Source: Symsagittifera roscoffensis (Eukaryota; Xenacoelomorpha; Acoela; Convolutidae). Taken from it: DNA of 64,000 nt. The stretch covers positions 9,033,716 through 9,097,715 of the forward strand of contig NC_087067.1 in the NCBI RefSeq assembly GCF_963678635.1. Direction: 5' to 3'. Below the pieces are notes generated by a model that was given only the letters and a program-made list of their open reading frames with translations, was not told where the DNA came from and did no database searches. This document shows positions 22,366-31,659 of the stretch, piece by piece (the stretch's first letter is position 1; each line of letters starts with the position of its first letter). Made by a program: the position numbers and the translations under genes.

Positions 22366-23073
22366 TCACCTCGTGTTCTTCGCCCTCGAGGTACCCGACC
22401 CAGATATATTTGACACTGTGATCTGTTTCAATAGTGCCTCTTCGTCATCGGAGCTGATCACAATCTCCTCCCAAGCCTTCAGCTGTTCATAGGATCGCAT
22501 CCACTCCCTTTGCTCTTGCAATCTCTTCGCTTGATTCGGTAAGCTCTTCACCTTCGACTCCCGGTTCAAACAGAAGGAATTGTGAAGACTCAGGCTTACA
22601 TTCTTCGCCAGGTCCTCCTCTAGTATCGACTCCCTCGCTCTAGTGTTGTTTCTGGATACTCTACCCACTCTTTTCCACCCCGTCGTGATCGCATTTCGAT
22701 GGGTCATCAGAGGTCTCTTGAAGGCATCTGGTCCTATCTCGGCCTGGAACTGTCGATATTCTTTTTGATGTTTCCTCATAGGATCCTTCGTCACCACGTA
22801 TAGCCAGGACGTTAACGTCGCGCGAAACCAAGGAAAGAATCTCAAGCGACTCCACATGTGTCTGACTTCCATTGGTATGGCGAATATCTTGCATGCGGTC
22901 TCGAAAAACTCAAGTCTCCTGCTGTAATCTATCGCGTGGATCGACTCTGCCGTTGGCGCCTTCGATTCCCGATACTTTGCTATATTTTCTTCTATCCATC
23001 TTAGAGCCAGCATTGTGCTCACCACCAAGATGGTAACTTTTTGTTGATGCTCGGGTAGTCCCAACGACCTGAT
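22366..23073 (-). CDS. ORF H of the giant element, unknown
   Basis: About 235 codons in the same frame as ORF G and separated from it by a single TAA (23,074-23,076); there is no ATG at its beginning, so it was most likely the C-terminal part of one longer protein. Helical and basic, with aromatic-rich MWSRLRFFPWFRATLTSWLY in the middle and a short acidic patch (SSDDEEALL) near the end. No domain recognised. It is the last coding block before the 3' LTR. Confidence 0.6.
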   Translation of the reverse strand: MRSLGLPEHQQKVTILVVSTMLALRWIEENIAKYRESKAPTAESIHAIDYSRRLEFFETACKIFAIPMEVRHMWSRLRFFPWFRATLTSWLYVVTKDPMRKHQKEYRQFQAEIGPDAFKRPLMTHRNAITTGWKRVGRVSRNNTRARESILEEDLAKNVSLSLHNSFCLNRESKVKSLPNQAKRLQEQREWMRSYEQLKAWEEIVISSDDEEALLKQITVSNISGSGTSRAKNTR

Positions 23074-24267
23074 TTATTCCACATCCCAGATCAGGCAGAG
23101 ATTGGCGTGGTCTGGGTACCACACTGTCTGCGCCAGACAGTGGCATGGACAATCCCCGTGTGTGAGGTCGATGCTCCTAAGATTGCGTTCTCCCGAGGCT
23201 TCTAGGAGAGGCTCAAGTTCCATCATCTTCTCGTGTATCACGTCGATCTCTTCCAAGTTTGGAGCACCAACCATGAGTTTCCCGATCACGTTTTGTCTCT
23301 CGTGGTCACTTGTATTTTTGCCCTCCAAACCTAGAAGTTCTTCACCCCAGATTTCAGTCAAGTCGTCCCTTTGTTCTTTCGGTACTGTTCCTCGGATCTT
23401 CCTCAACAGCTTGTGTGAATGATGTGACATCCGAGCCAGTCTTACACATTTGGGCACTGAGAAGGCTTTGTCTATCAATACCCTCTGGCTAGACACTTCT
23501 ACCATCGCCATGTGTAATGGATAGTGGCTGCCACATAGGTTGGCCATCACTGACCCCACTAGGGACTTCGCATTTAGAGGCAGACCATAGGCTTCGCTCA
23601 TGGGAAATCCCATCTCCGCTTCGAGTCCAACCTTCCAACTCTTGATGTGTTTCTGGGTCACTTGCAACACTCCGGGCCATAACTCCACGCTCAACGCGGT
23701 CACCAAGTGGTGTTCTGACTCTAGCCTCTCCAGTGACTGGAGACTGCACATTCTTGAGAAGAATCCCAGAGCTGTTGCTAGGTTCACCGTGGTACTCGCG
23801 TAACATTCAGCCACTATCTGTATCTCACTCTTCTCCCTCTCGGTAATGTCTTCAAACCAGGTGACTAGGTCTTCTTTCTGGAAAGACTGTATCCTGACGC
23901 ATGATCGTCCATTGCAGGTGTGCTCGCCGTTCCCACACGTCGAGTCAAGACAACTGCCCGGCTCCATTTTCTTTACCGACCCTGTTCCACTCGTCACCTC
24001 ACTTGACTCTTTCACATGAGGCAAAATCAGTCTATGTACTATACTCAAGGTCGCCAAATCTTCATCCTCGGTCGGCGCTAGTCTCACTCGCTCCGTGACT
24101 TCTTCGATCAGGTTCGCATGGGGATGTGGACACCAGGAGGGCCTGAGCAATTTCCACACCACTCCCAGATTCGTGGTCAACATGCCGTTACCGTTACCCA
24201 TTTTTAGTTCTACTCTTTTACTTGAGCGTGGCACACTTATTACTTCCGGTATTTTCTCGAGAATCAA
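23074..24267 (-). CDS. ORF G of the giant element, unknown, Cys-containing
   Basis: 397 codons. The frame overlaps ORF F by four bases and begins with TTG, so either a frameshift joins F to G or F was an upstream part of the same protein. A Cys-rich cluster (CLDSTCGNGEHTCNGRSC) near residue 110 and DCPCHCL near the end could bind metal, but no known zinc fold is matched. Between them is a long helical region. I do not recognise the family; a viral-type glycoprotein is unlikely because there is no signal peptide or membrane segment. Confidence 0.6.
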   Translation of the reverse strand: MILEKIPEVISVPRSSKRVELKMGNGNGMLTTNLGVVWKLLRPSWCPHPHANLIEEVTERVRLAPTEDEDLATLSIVHRLILPHVKESSEVTSGTGSVKKMEPGSCLDSTCGNGEHTCNGRSCVRIQSFQKEDLVTWFEDITEREKSEIQIVAECYASTTVNLATALGFFSRMCSLQSLERLESEHHLVTALSVELWPGVLQVTQKHIKSWKVGLEAEMGFPMSEAYGLPLNAKSLVGSVMANLCGSHYPLHMAMVEVSSQRVLIDKAFSVPKCVRLARMSHHSHKLLRKIRGTVPKEQRDDLTEIWGEELLGLEGKNTSDHERQNVIGKLMVGAPNLEEIDVIHEKMMELEPLLEASGERNLRSIDLTHGDCPCHCLAQTVWYPDHANLCLIWDVE

Positions 24268-25268
24268 ACCCAGGCTAGGTCTCTCTCTCTCTCCACAGTG
24301 TCTATCTCTATTATCTTCTCTGTCCAGAACTTCAGCAGTTCCGCCACCTCGTAGTTTCTGTGGGCACCTCCAGCTTCCAAGTCCAAGAAAGGGTTGTATG
24401 CCATCCCCATCACTCTAGACACATACTGGTACTCTCCCTTTTTGCTGGGTTTCAAGTACTCTCCTGTCGAAGCCAAGTTACGGTGAACGTCGTGTTTCTC
24501 CTCAAACTTCTTGTTGTAGAATCTCCGTATCTCATCTAACTTCCTTTGATTCTCTAGAGATTGCCTAGAACCATCCTCCTTTTCTATCCCAGTACTCTGG
24601 TACACATTCAAGATGATTGTGGAGACTCTCCTTTCCAGCGTCTTGCTTCCAATTGCTCTCTGGTGACATGCTAGGATGGTACTGTCAGTCATCATCGACA
24701 TTGTCCACCTCAAGAAACAGGTAGCATCTTTCCTCCTTGCCAGACTCAAGCCTGAGTTATCCCTAGCAACGTGCTGCATCAGCATTCGATATACCTCTAG
24801 ATTCTTGCCTCCCAACTTCAACTTGTCGTATGAAGTCAGTGTCTCTAACTCCATCCCCAACAGGCTCCACGCGAACATCAGTTGTCCTGCGGTCCTAATA
24901 AAGGGACTCGCCATCAACGGCGATGCCGATGAGGATGTTCTCATCGCTTCTTCAAAATGAGCTTTTAACAAGTTCTGCCAAGTTCTCTTCAGTTGGCTCC
25001 CCAATTCCAATTTCTTGATATCAGCCTTCTGCTGGGTAGCCCAATTGCGTCGTTTGCGTGACACTCCACTGTCGAGCTTCTTCAGGCAGTCTTCCAATTC
25101 CTGCAATGTTTCCAGGGCCACCCACCACGGTCGGGCGGTGTTACTCGTTTTATTTTTCTCAAGAGGATCATTAGTTACTTGCTTCCCGGTAGCCTGGTGT
25201 TCGTTTGAGACCCATTCTTTAACGACGTCCACTTCCCAGGTCTGCCCGCTCGTCGAACCTCGCTTCAT
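24264..25268 (-). CDS. ORF F of the giant element, unknown helical protein
   Basis: 334 codons with a real ATG at 25,266-25,268, overlapping ORF E by 50 bases in another frame. Predominantly charged helices (LEDCLKKLDSGVSRKRRNW; KKLELGSQLKRTWQNLLKA), then a mid-region with hydrophobic MFAWSLLGMELETL. No catalytic signature seen. Position between E and G with short overlaps suggests co-translation from one long transcript. Confidence 0.6.
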   Translation of the reverse strand: MKRGSTSGQTWEVDVVKEWVSNEHQATGKQVTNDPLEKNKTSNTARPWWVALETLQELEDCLKKLDSGVSRKRRNWATQQKADIKKLELGSQLKRTWQNLLKAHFEEAMRTSSSASPLMASPFIRTAGQLMFAWSLLGMELETLTSYDKLKLGGKNLEVYRMLMQHVARDNSGLSLARRKDATCFLRWTMSMMTDSTILACHQRAIGSKTLERRVSTIILNVYQSTGIEKEDGSRQSLENQRKLDEIRRFYNKKFEEKHDVHRNLASTGEYLKPSKKGEYQYVSRVMGMAYNPFLDLEAGGAHRNYEVAELLKFWTEKIIEIDTVERERDLAWV

Positions 25269-26067
25269 TTTTATCCTCTGAGGCTTGAAGTCTTCTTCCG
25301 TTGTTGAGCTGGTGGATCTCCATCTCTCTTTCTACGTCGAGCAGTTTCCTTGGCTCGTAGCTACTCTTGTAGGCTGCTGTCTTCCATCGTGCCAGAACCA
25401 TGGGGGCCGTCTCTCTCAAGTTTCTCTCCGAGACCGCATCCGCTGAAGGACTGCCCAATCCCTCCACATCTCTCTTCCTCTTGCGAGACCTCACGTCTTT
25501 ACTCGGGGGCGTTGTCGTTATCATCACTGATTCGGTTTCCTTGTCTCCATCCAACCCTTCCAACTCTTGCCTCCCCCATGCTCGAGCCTTAAGGATATTA
25601 GTACTTTTAATTATATTACTAGTCCCGAACTTATCCCTCCTTACATGTTCATTTATTTTATTGTCAGTGTTTTGTTTCAGAGTAGAGCTGTCTTTACATT
25701 TGTCTTCCATGGTCTTCCGTGATGCCTTCCTCAACTCGACCATCTTGCTCAGCAGCTCTCCTCTAGCTTTCTCCTCCAGACCTGTCCCCATCAGGACAGG
25801 CTCTCCGAATTTCATAACCGTGTCCCACAGCTCCTCCTTGAAATCATCCAATGTGGTCTCGTCATCCACTTCTCGATTAAAATCGCTCAAGAATCCTCGC
25901 CAAGCGTCCTCATCCAGAGTGCCTAGGAAAGCATCCCTGTTTCCCTCGAAGGTGTTCTTCTCCCTTCTTTCTGCGCTCAGGAAAATCATCCCCATGTTAG
26001 GATTCTCGCTCGTCAGTGGTAACTCTAGACTCTTGGTGTCAGAGGTGGCGTGGGGGTGTCTGCCCAA
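25219..26067 (-). CDS. ORF E of the giant element, unknown
   Basis: 282 codons, TTG at its first position, overlapping ORF D by 43 bases in another frame. The N-terminal half is acidic and helical (DEDAWRGFLSDFNREVDDE; FKEELWDTVMKFGEPVLMG), the rest basic, with SRKRKRD as a possible nuclear-localisation-type patch. No domain recognised. The D/E overlap includes an AAAATTG stretch at which a one-base slip or indel could join the two. Confidence 0.55.
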   Translation of the reverse strand: MGRHPHATSDTKSLELPLTSENPNMGMIFLSAERREKNTFEGNRDAFLGTLDEDAWRGFLSDFNREVDDETTLDDFKEELWDTVMKFGEPVLMGTGLEEKARGELLSKMVELRKASRKTMEDKCKDSSTLKQNTDNKINEHVRRDKFGTSNIIKSTNILKARAWGRQELEGLDGDKETESVMITTTPPSKDVRSRKRKRDVEGLGSPSADAVSERNLRETAPMVLARWKTAAYKSSYEPRKLLDVEREMEIHQLNNGRRLQASEDKNEARFDERADLGSGRR

Positions 26068-27620
26068 TTTTCTCCACTCAGCTCCTTCAGCAGCTCTTGC
26101 GTGGTGAACTCCTCTTCCGATGGTTTTTGCTCCGGTGTGTTTCCCACTTCCATATCCTCTTCTGCCTCGCTGAGAGTCTCGTCCATGCTCTCCTCTCCCG
26201 ATTCTGCTTCTCTTCTCTCAAGAATCCTCCTGAATCGATCTTCTACGGGACCGCTCCTTTTATCCCCAGGGGTGTTCACCGATAGGGGTGACAGTGTCGT
26301 CGGACCCGTTTTCTTGTACTCTGTCCGAGCCACATACAATGGGCCTGCTGCATCCAGCTCCTTCCCCTCCTGTCTCATCTCCACTTGCTCCAGTCCGTAA
26401 GGTGCCCGGTATCTCCTCGTGGCAAACATCATCTCATCTGCTTTCAATGCGATGTGTCCTTCCTCCACGATCATCCTGCCATCATCCCACACCGGCAACT
26501 TGTTCTCCAGACCTGCCCGCTCAAGTGATCTCAAGGCATCTCGCACCTCGAATCTCGGTGGCATCGAGCCTCTCATTTTCTTGGCTTGAGTTGTCCATGA
26601 ATTTATTTTCGCATCGTCGGTATGAAAACAAATTGCTGCAGAGTAGCCGATGAAGAGAGGATCCCAGCCGTCGGTGAACTCCCCCTGTTGTTCTTCGGTT
26701 GCTGCTCTCGCGAACAGGGACGGGACCACCAGGGAGCTCTTCAACCCCAGGGTCATTCTCCTCACTGTTGGAAACTCTGGAATGCTTGCTGGTATGACTT
26801 CCTTCTCCAATATCGCCTCTAGCTCCCTTTTCACGAGCTCGAAGCTTTTCTTCCATGCAGGAATTCTCAAGATCTCTTGTCCATTTGCTGTCAGGGGATT
26901 CAGGTTCCAGAACTTGGGATAGGTTTCGATGGGGCCTTCGCGCTTACCTCCCATCCTGCACTGCAGTTGTCCTCGAAAACTGTATATCACCAACTCCGGA
27001 TCCTTCACCTTTCCGAAGAGCACCGTGTTGCTCATCTGTGCACTTAGCACCTCCTGCTGACACCAATTGAGTGTCGTCCCATCTAGTATGCTTATGAGGC
27101 TCACGTGGGTCACTGAGTATCGATAAGCTGTCACCAGAGGATCTGGAAACGCGTATGTGACGGCCGGTCCATAGATGCAGGTTACGACCTCCTCTAGCCC
27201 CCGGATCATCCCCATGGGGTCCGATCTCATGGCCAGGCATAGGTCCGTCAACAGAGGCCATCCCCCATTCACTTTCCTCCACTCATCCCGTGTCTTCGGC
27301 CTCTTCTCTTCACCAGTCCGGTGCCGGTTTTGCATCAGTAGGTACTGCACCAGCAGCGTCTTTAGTCCGGCAGCACACTTATACGAATAGGTGTCAATAC
27401 TCGAGTGTGTTCTTCCCATCGACAGGGGCTCTCCGTATTTCATTAGTCGGTGGAATGACACCAGTTCCCCATGGGTTAGAAGCACCAATGCCAAGTACCC
27501 GTCAATCCGGAGTGTGTCCACGCCCCGACTGAACATGTACGCTGGGCCCATGTTGAACAGGTACCTTGGGTAAACCAGGTACAGTGCCAAAAACAGACTG
27601 ATGGGCAGGTTCAAGATTTC
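26025..27620 (-). CDS. ORF D of the giant element, unknown; in frame with ORF C
   Basis: About 530 codons. It follows ORF C in the same frame after one TAG (27,621-27,623) and lacks an ATG, so C and D were probably one ~950-residue protein. Hydrophobic helices open the segment (SLFLALYLVYPRYLFNMGP), followed by a folded-looking region with many conserved-type aromatic and Gly residues, and a long acidic tail (EESMDETLSEAEEDMEVG) ending Pro-rich. I cannot assign a family. Confidence 0.65.
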   Translation of the reverse strand, partial: EILNLPISLFLALYLVYPRYLFNMGPAYMFSRGVDTLRIDGYLALVLLTHGELVSFHRLMKYGEPLSMGRTHSSIDTYSYKCAAGLKTLLVQYLLMQNRHRTGEEKRPKTRDEWRKVNGGWPLLTDLCLAMRSDPMGMIRGLEEVVTCIYGPAVTYAFPDPLVTAYRYSVTHVSLISILDGTTLNWCQQEVLSAQMSNTVLFGKVKDPELVIYSFRGQLQCRMGGKREGPIETYPKFWNLNPLTANGQEILRIPAWKKSFELVKRELEAILEKEVIPASIPEFPTVRRMTLGLKSSLVVPSLFARAATEEQQGEFTDGWDPLFIGYSAAICFHTDDAKINSWTTQAKKMRGSMPPRFEVRDALRSLERAGLENKLPVWDDGRMIVEEGHIALKADEMMFATRRYRAPYGLEQVEMRQEGKELDAAGPLYVARTEYKKTGPTTLSPLSVNTPGDKRSGPVEDRFRRILERREAESGEESMDETLSEAEEDMEVGNTPEQKPSEEEFTTQELLKELSGENWADTPTPPLTPRV

Positions 27621-28892
27621 CTATATGAAGGCTCCAAAGATGGTCTCTTTCGCGCTGTACATGAACTCCTTTCCCCAACAGGGACTCAAGAACTCAAGAA
27701 TCTCGTGATCCCTCCTCGTCCTCAGCTCACCCCTTGCTTGCTCCCTCCAGAATCCTCCAATCGTGACTTCGTTGGCTGCTGTGACGAACCTGCCCACCGT
27801 CATTTCCCTCTTCTCGGCCACTTCCAGCTGCTCCTCAACAAAATCCCAGATCTGCTTCACCAGAGGTGGAGCACCTACTCTTGTCTTCTCCGTGGCGTTC
27901 TCCAGCCTTGGTGTCAGGAAGGGCCACCTGCCTCTCTCTTGAGTCAGTCGATACACCATCGACTCCAGCTGCTTCTCCGCTGCGGCCACGTTCTTCCTTT
28001 TGTTGCTCGGCCCTCTAGATTTACTGGTGGAGCTTTTGATGGTCAACTCCATACTTCGAAACCACAGACTGGACGTCAGGTGAGTCACCACTGGATGATC
28101 ATACCCTATAATCGGACTGAGCTTGAGTTGCCTAGCGAAGTTGGATATCTCTAGCAAGAGGACCTCGTCCAATACAATGAGGATGTCAGCCAACTCGTAG
28201 AAGCCCCTCAACTCGTGGGACACATCCGCCCACGCCGCCGCCAGTTCTGATCTGCGAAGTCTCAAGTTCGTTGGTTCCAGCTCCCGATTGGGAGCTGCCA
28301 TCAGAATACGCCACCCATTCCATTCTGCTATCAAGATCAAGATCGCATATACAAATTGCAGAACGGGAGGCATACTCGCGTACCCGGGAGACGTTGTGAA
28401 CGCTACTTTTGTCTTGGAGCCAAATCGTGAGGAGGCAACGTTCTCTTGTACTTCGTTCATGGCTGCAAATAATGTCTGGATGGCTTCCCAGATCTTCTTC
28501 GGTGCCGGTTCATCACCCTTGAGCTGCTCAAGAAACCCTGTCGCATGCAAGTGATCATTCATCCCTGCAAACAGTAGTAGCTCAGTCTCGCAAGGCATCT
28601 CCGATTTTATTGCCACCACCAGGGTTAACATCTGGTTTAACTCCGCTCCCGGCAGTGAATATATCAGAGTTTCCGGCCAAAATAACTTGGGAGACGTTCC
28701 CTCAAAATCCGATCCCGCCACAATGACCACCCTCGCAGCGGCTGGGTCTGCCCTGTCATAAACTGCCAAGGTTTTGGCCAGCTGCGTATTCCCGCAGGGT
28801 TTCCCGTATCTGGGGTCGTCGGCTAATCTCGTACCTTCATACGCGGCGTCTGGTAGTTCCATTTCTCTCGGATCCATCAGTTTATCCACCAC
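27621..28892 (-). CDS. ORF C of the giant element, degenerate SGNH-hydrolase-like protein
   Basis: 423 codons. The N-terminal ~150 residues follow the SGNH/GDSL layout: VVIVAGSDFEG where block I (GDS) is expected, SLPGAELNQML at the block II glycine, and LLLFAGMNDHL as block III (G-x-N-D, intact). The nucleophile block is atypical (G60-S61-D62 instead of GDS), and I see no clear block V D-x-x-H. Blocks I to III align in spacing and flanking residues with ORF B next door, suggesting duplication and divergence. It may bind rather than hydrolyse an ester substrate. The end is in frame with ORF D. Confidence 0.65.
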   Translation of the reverse strand: MVDKLMDPREMELPDAAYEGTRLADDPRYGKPCGNTQLAKTLAVYDRADPAAARVVIVAGSDFEGTSPKLFWPETLIYSLPGAELNQMLTLVVAIKSEMPCETELLLFAGMNDHLHATGFLEQLKGDEPAPKKIWEAIQTLFAAMNEVQENVASSRFGSKTKVAFTTSPGYASMPPVLQFVYAILILIAEWNGWRILMAAPNRELEPTNLRLRRSELAAAWADVSHELRGFYELADILIVLDEVLLLEISNFARQLKLSPIIGYDHPVVTHLTSSLWFRSMELTIKSSTSKSRGPSNKRKNVAAAEKQLESMVYRLTQERGRWPFLTPRLENATEKTRVGAPPLVKQIWDFVEEQLEVAEKREMTVGRFVTAANEVTIGGFWREQARGELRTRRDHEILEFLSPCWGKEFMYSAKETIFGAFI

Positions 28893-28894
28893 CC

Positions 28895-30010
28895 TTAACT
28901 GCGCTGGAGTTGCACCCTAATCCTGGCAATGCTGGTTCGATGTTTGGGAGGCTCCACCACGAGTCCCGGACTCCCCAATGACTTGAGAGGTCTGTAGTTG
29001 ATAGGTCCCATGACCGATCTTGTGGGAATCCCAGTCAGATCCGCTGTCTCCATCATTTTCGCTCTCCAGAAATGTGTCTCGTGAGCCTTCAGCCAGTCCA
29101 CGCACTGGTGTCTACCCAAGTCTTCGTGCGACACCCGCTCAAGACCCAAAGCTTTCGCTAACTCTAGCCTGCATTCCATATCTTCCGAGTCCAGCTCCTT
29201 CACCTTCTCCACATATCTCGACCTACTGGTCTCCGCTGGCCTCTCCGGTTTCTTCTTCTCCGCCACCACCACCGAGGATATTACTGATCCCTGAGGAGTT
29301 GATGACGTTGCCTCCTCAGCTTCCATGGGCGCGGCGCCCGGCAGCTTGGTCCGGCTGTTCCTCGAACTGTCTCTAGAATCGGCCATCGCTCCCAAGCGAC
29401 TGGACAAAGCCCTCGGGTTGAAGAAGGGTGGATTTGGGGGTGGTCTGAATGTGACTCGTGCCGTCTCTAGCAACTCTGCCTCCAATGCGCTTATGTGCCT
29501 TTGGAAGATGTCATTTAACCATTCCACCCCTCTGGGCCTATCAAAGTGAATCCCATCCGAGGACGCATCGTCAGGGAAAGCAGATAGCTCCATTTGCTCG
29601 GCCACGTTCAACAGCCCAACGGGGAGGACGCTCCTTTGGTGTATCTGCCTGATTATTTCGTTCAGGTTTCGCACCTTTGTATTCATCTCCATTGCATGTT
29701 GGTCCGCTTTCATGTTGTAAGGAATGGTGCACACTGTAAGAATGGCCGGATCCATTTGAATCTTGACGTGCAGCCTCGTCACCTTCCTTGCTTCCCCCCT
29801 AGACACGTCAATCGTCCCGACCATCAGAGTCACCGTGTATACTCTTGCCATCCCTAGTATCTCAATTGTTGCTAACATCTGCGGCGTCGCAGCTCCAGCG
29901 AAACTCAAGATCCCCGTTTGCCAATGGGACTGAATCCGGGTCAGCACCCGCAACAAGCTGTCCCCTATGATCAGGTGGCTGCGTGAGGTATTCCACCCAA
30001 GCCGCGTCAT
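28895..30010 (-). CDS. ORF B of the giant element, SGNH/GDSL-type hydrolase
   Basis: 371 codons from ATG at 30,008-30,010, overlapping ORF A by 149 bases. Block I LIIGDSLLRVL puts the nucleophile at Ser18; block II glycine is in LSFAGAATPQML; block III reads MVGTID (residues 64-68); block V is SSDGIHFDRPRG with Asp152 and His155. The Ser-Asp-His triad is complete, but the block III Asn is Ile, an AAC-to-ATC single-base change if ancestral Asn is assumed. SGNH hydrolases are esterases, lipases or acetyl-esterases; esterase domains also occur in ORF1 of some CR1-type LINEs. The C-terminal half is basic and low-complexity. Confidence 0.78.
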   Translation of the reverse strand: MTRLGWNTSRSHLIIGDSLLRVLTRIQSHWQTGILSFAGAATPQMLATIEILGMARVYTVTLMVGTIDVSRGEARKVTRLHVKIQMDPAILTVCTIPYNMKADQHAMEMNTKVRNLNEIIRQIHQRSVLPVGLLNVAEQMELSAFPDDASSDGIHFDRPRGVEWLNDIFQRHISALEAELLETARVTFRPPPNPPFFNPRALSSRLGAMADSRDSSRNSRTKLPGAAPMEAEEATSSTPQGSVISSVVVAEKKKPERPAETSRSRYVEKVKELDSEDMECRLELAKALGLERVSHEDLGRHQCVDWLKAHETHFWRAKMMETADLTGIPTRSVMGPINYRPLKSLGSPGLVVEPPKHRTSIARIRVQLQRS

Positions 30011-31163
30011 GGAAGCAATCTCTCCTGTCTCTCTGCGCCGTGCTCCAGTCCATCCGATTGTGCCGGTGGTATCTGCCTTCCGTGTTCTTCTTGTAACTTG
30101 AGATTACCACACTCCTGACAGGTTGCTCTCCCCACGTCGAAGGTAGCTCCACTCTTGCTGGACTCTCACGACTCCTTAGCTGTAGCCGCTCGTGCAACTC
30201 TTTCAGTCGTGACGAGCTACCACTCACCTGACTACTACTCGGGGTCGAACTTGGTGTATATCCAGGCAGCGCGACGTCCATCAATGGGCGTATTACTTGT
30301 GTCTCTAGACCACGCAGGGAGGACGCTGATTCAGTTGGTATCCACACCTCCAACCCTTCGTTCATATGTTCTTGAGTCGCGCGATCGAGGTTAAATCGTC
30401 CCTTCGATCTAGGAGCTTCATCCACCTCCATACGTGACTCTGGTCTTGAGCCGGTCACCACCCGCTCTTTGGACCTAGCCCCTTTCTGCATGACGAGCTC
30501 GCGTTGTCGTTGCTGGATCCTTTCAAGCTCCGACTTCAGCTGCTCACAATTCGCGGCATTCTCTCGCACTCTTTCTGCCTGTTGCTGTTCAGCTTTCAAC
30601 ATATCCAGTTCCCTCTGCGCCTGATCTCTCTCAAGTTTCGCCTGATCTCTCTCGAGCTTCACTTGATCCCGGTCGAGGTTCGCCTTGTTCCTCTCCCGCT
30701 GAGTCCTCTCAAGCTCTCTCTTCATGATACTAACGTCTGGATACGCTTCCCCCGTTTGCTGCGCCCGTGTCATCGATGGTGTCTTACTCATGCTCTGGCC
30801 CGTGGATCTGACTGATGGTCTGACCGGCAGTGGGAACTCCCCAGCACCATACTCAGTATTGTTACTCAAGCCAGGGTTCCTTGCCAAGTCGAACCCCCTT
30901 ATTGCTCCATCCACGTTCCAGGACAGCCACGTGGTCTGCTCTTGATTGGATATTCCGTCGGTGGTGTAGCCCACCATCAAAACCGCTTCTGTCGCAGACT
31001 CCCGGCACTCGCCCTGTTCCTCCAACTGGAGGATGGCATTCAGCATCACTGCCATTCTCTCATCCACTTGAGTGTAATCCAGGTCCCTCAGACGTCTGTA
31101 CAACTCATCAAGTGTGGGTTTTTTCAAAGCCGATGGCATGGACTTCCAGAATCGATCTGCCAT
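29862..31163 (-). CDS. ORF A of the giant element, coiled-coil protein
   Basis: 433 codons from an ATG at 31,161-31,163. N-terminal helical domain of ~100 residues (KPTLDELYRRLRDLDYTQVD), a Ser/Thr-rich linker, then a strong coiled coil at about residues 150-225 built on near-exact heptads (KLERDQA repeated, 21-bp units in the DNA), and a Ser-rich C-terminal part. The end overlaps ORF B in another frame. The shape (helical head, linker, coiled coil, basic tail) is reminiscent of a capsid-like or nucleic-acid-chaperone protein, but that is inference; no family is recognised. Confidence 0.65.
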   Translation of the reverse strand: MADRFWKSMPSALKKPTLDELYRRLRDLDYTQVDERMAVMLNAILQLEEQGECRESATEAVLMVGYTTDGISNQEQTTWLSWNVDGAIRGFDLARNPGLSNNTEYGAGEFPLPVRPSVRSTGQSMSKTPSMTRAQQTGEAYPDVSIMKRELERTQRERNKANLDRDQVKLERDQAKLERDQAQRELDMLKAEQQQAERVRENAANCEQLKSELERIQQRQRELVMQKGARSKERVVTGSRPESRMEVDEAPRSKGRFNLDRATQEHMNEGLEVWIPTESASSLRGLETQVIRPLMDVALPGYTPSSTPSSSQVSGSSSRLKELHERLQLRSRESPARVELPSTWGEQPVRSVVISSYKKNTEGRYHRHNRMDWSTAQRDRRDCFHDAAWVEYLTQPPDHRGQLVAGADPDSVPLANGDLEFRWSCDAADVSNN

Positions 31164-31659
31164 TTCTGTAATTTCCAGATGATCTTAAGTTTTAGCAACT
31201 TGAGTTTCACCTGAGCAATTTGAGTTTTACCTGAGCAACTTGAGTTTTCTTGAGTTTACTTGAGCAACTTGAGTTTACTTGAGCAACTTGAGTTTACTTC
31301 TTGAAGCGTCGTTCAATTTGCGTTTCCTTTCTTCAATTGAATACAGTTGGGTAGTCAATTTGACTTTACCAAATCAATCTGAAAATAACACCCGATTTTT
31401 AGACTAACCGGCTGTGTTCCTAACCTAAAAACCCCCTTCACTACTATAGCTAAAAGCCTTTCCTTTTCGTCCTACTAAAATAGTTCAATTGGAAATTTTC
31501 TAAAAACATGCAGATTCATTTTATGTTTTAGCACCATCAATCATTTAAAATATTAATTGTCATGCCAATCACCTCTAAGATTCTTTACCTGTTTTGTACC
31601 CCCACACCTAACTCGAGATTCTTCTCTCATGCCCAACTCGAGACCCCCGTGTACCCGAC
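31164..31659. other. Spacer between macrodomain ORF and ORF A, with short repeats
   Basis: No ORF of note. At 31,190-31,305 are about six imperfect units of GAGCAACTTGAGTTTAC (~17-18 bp). The rest is AT-rich, unlike neighbouring coding blocks. Upstream of ORF A on the coding strand it could hold a splice acceptor or an internal promoter. Confidence 0.6.

Noticed and set aside
22366-31163. An envelope-type gene among ORFs A to H
   Set aside because: No signal peptide, furin-like site, heptad-flanked fusion segment or C-terminal membrane anchor was seen in any of them.
22280-31214. Many plus-strand ORFs of 60-235 codons across the giant element
   Set aside because: Antisense shadows of ORFs A to H; Ser/Pro/Leu-rich compositions typical of reverse reading of acidic/basic helices, no motifs.
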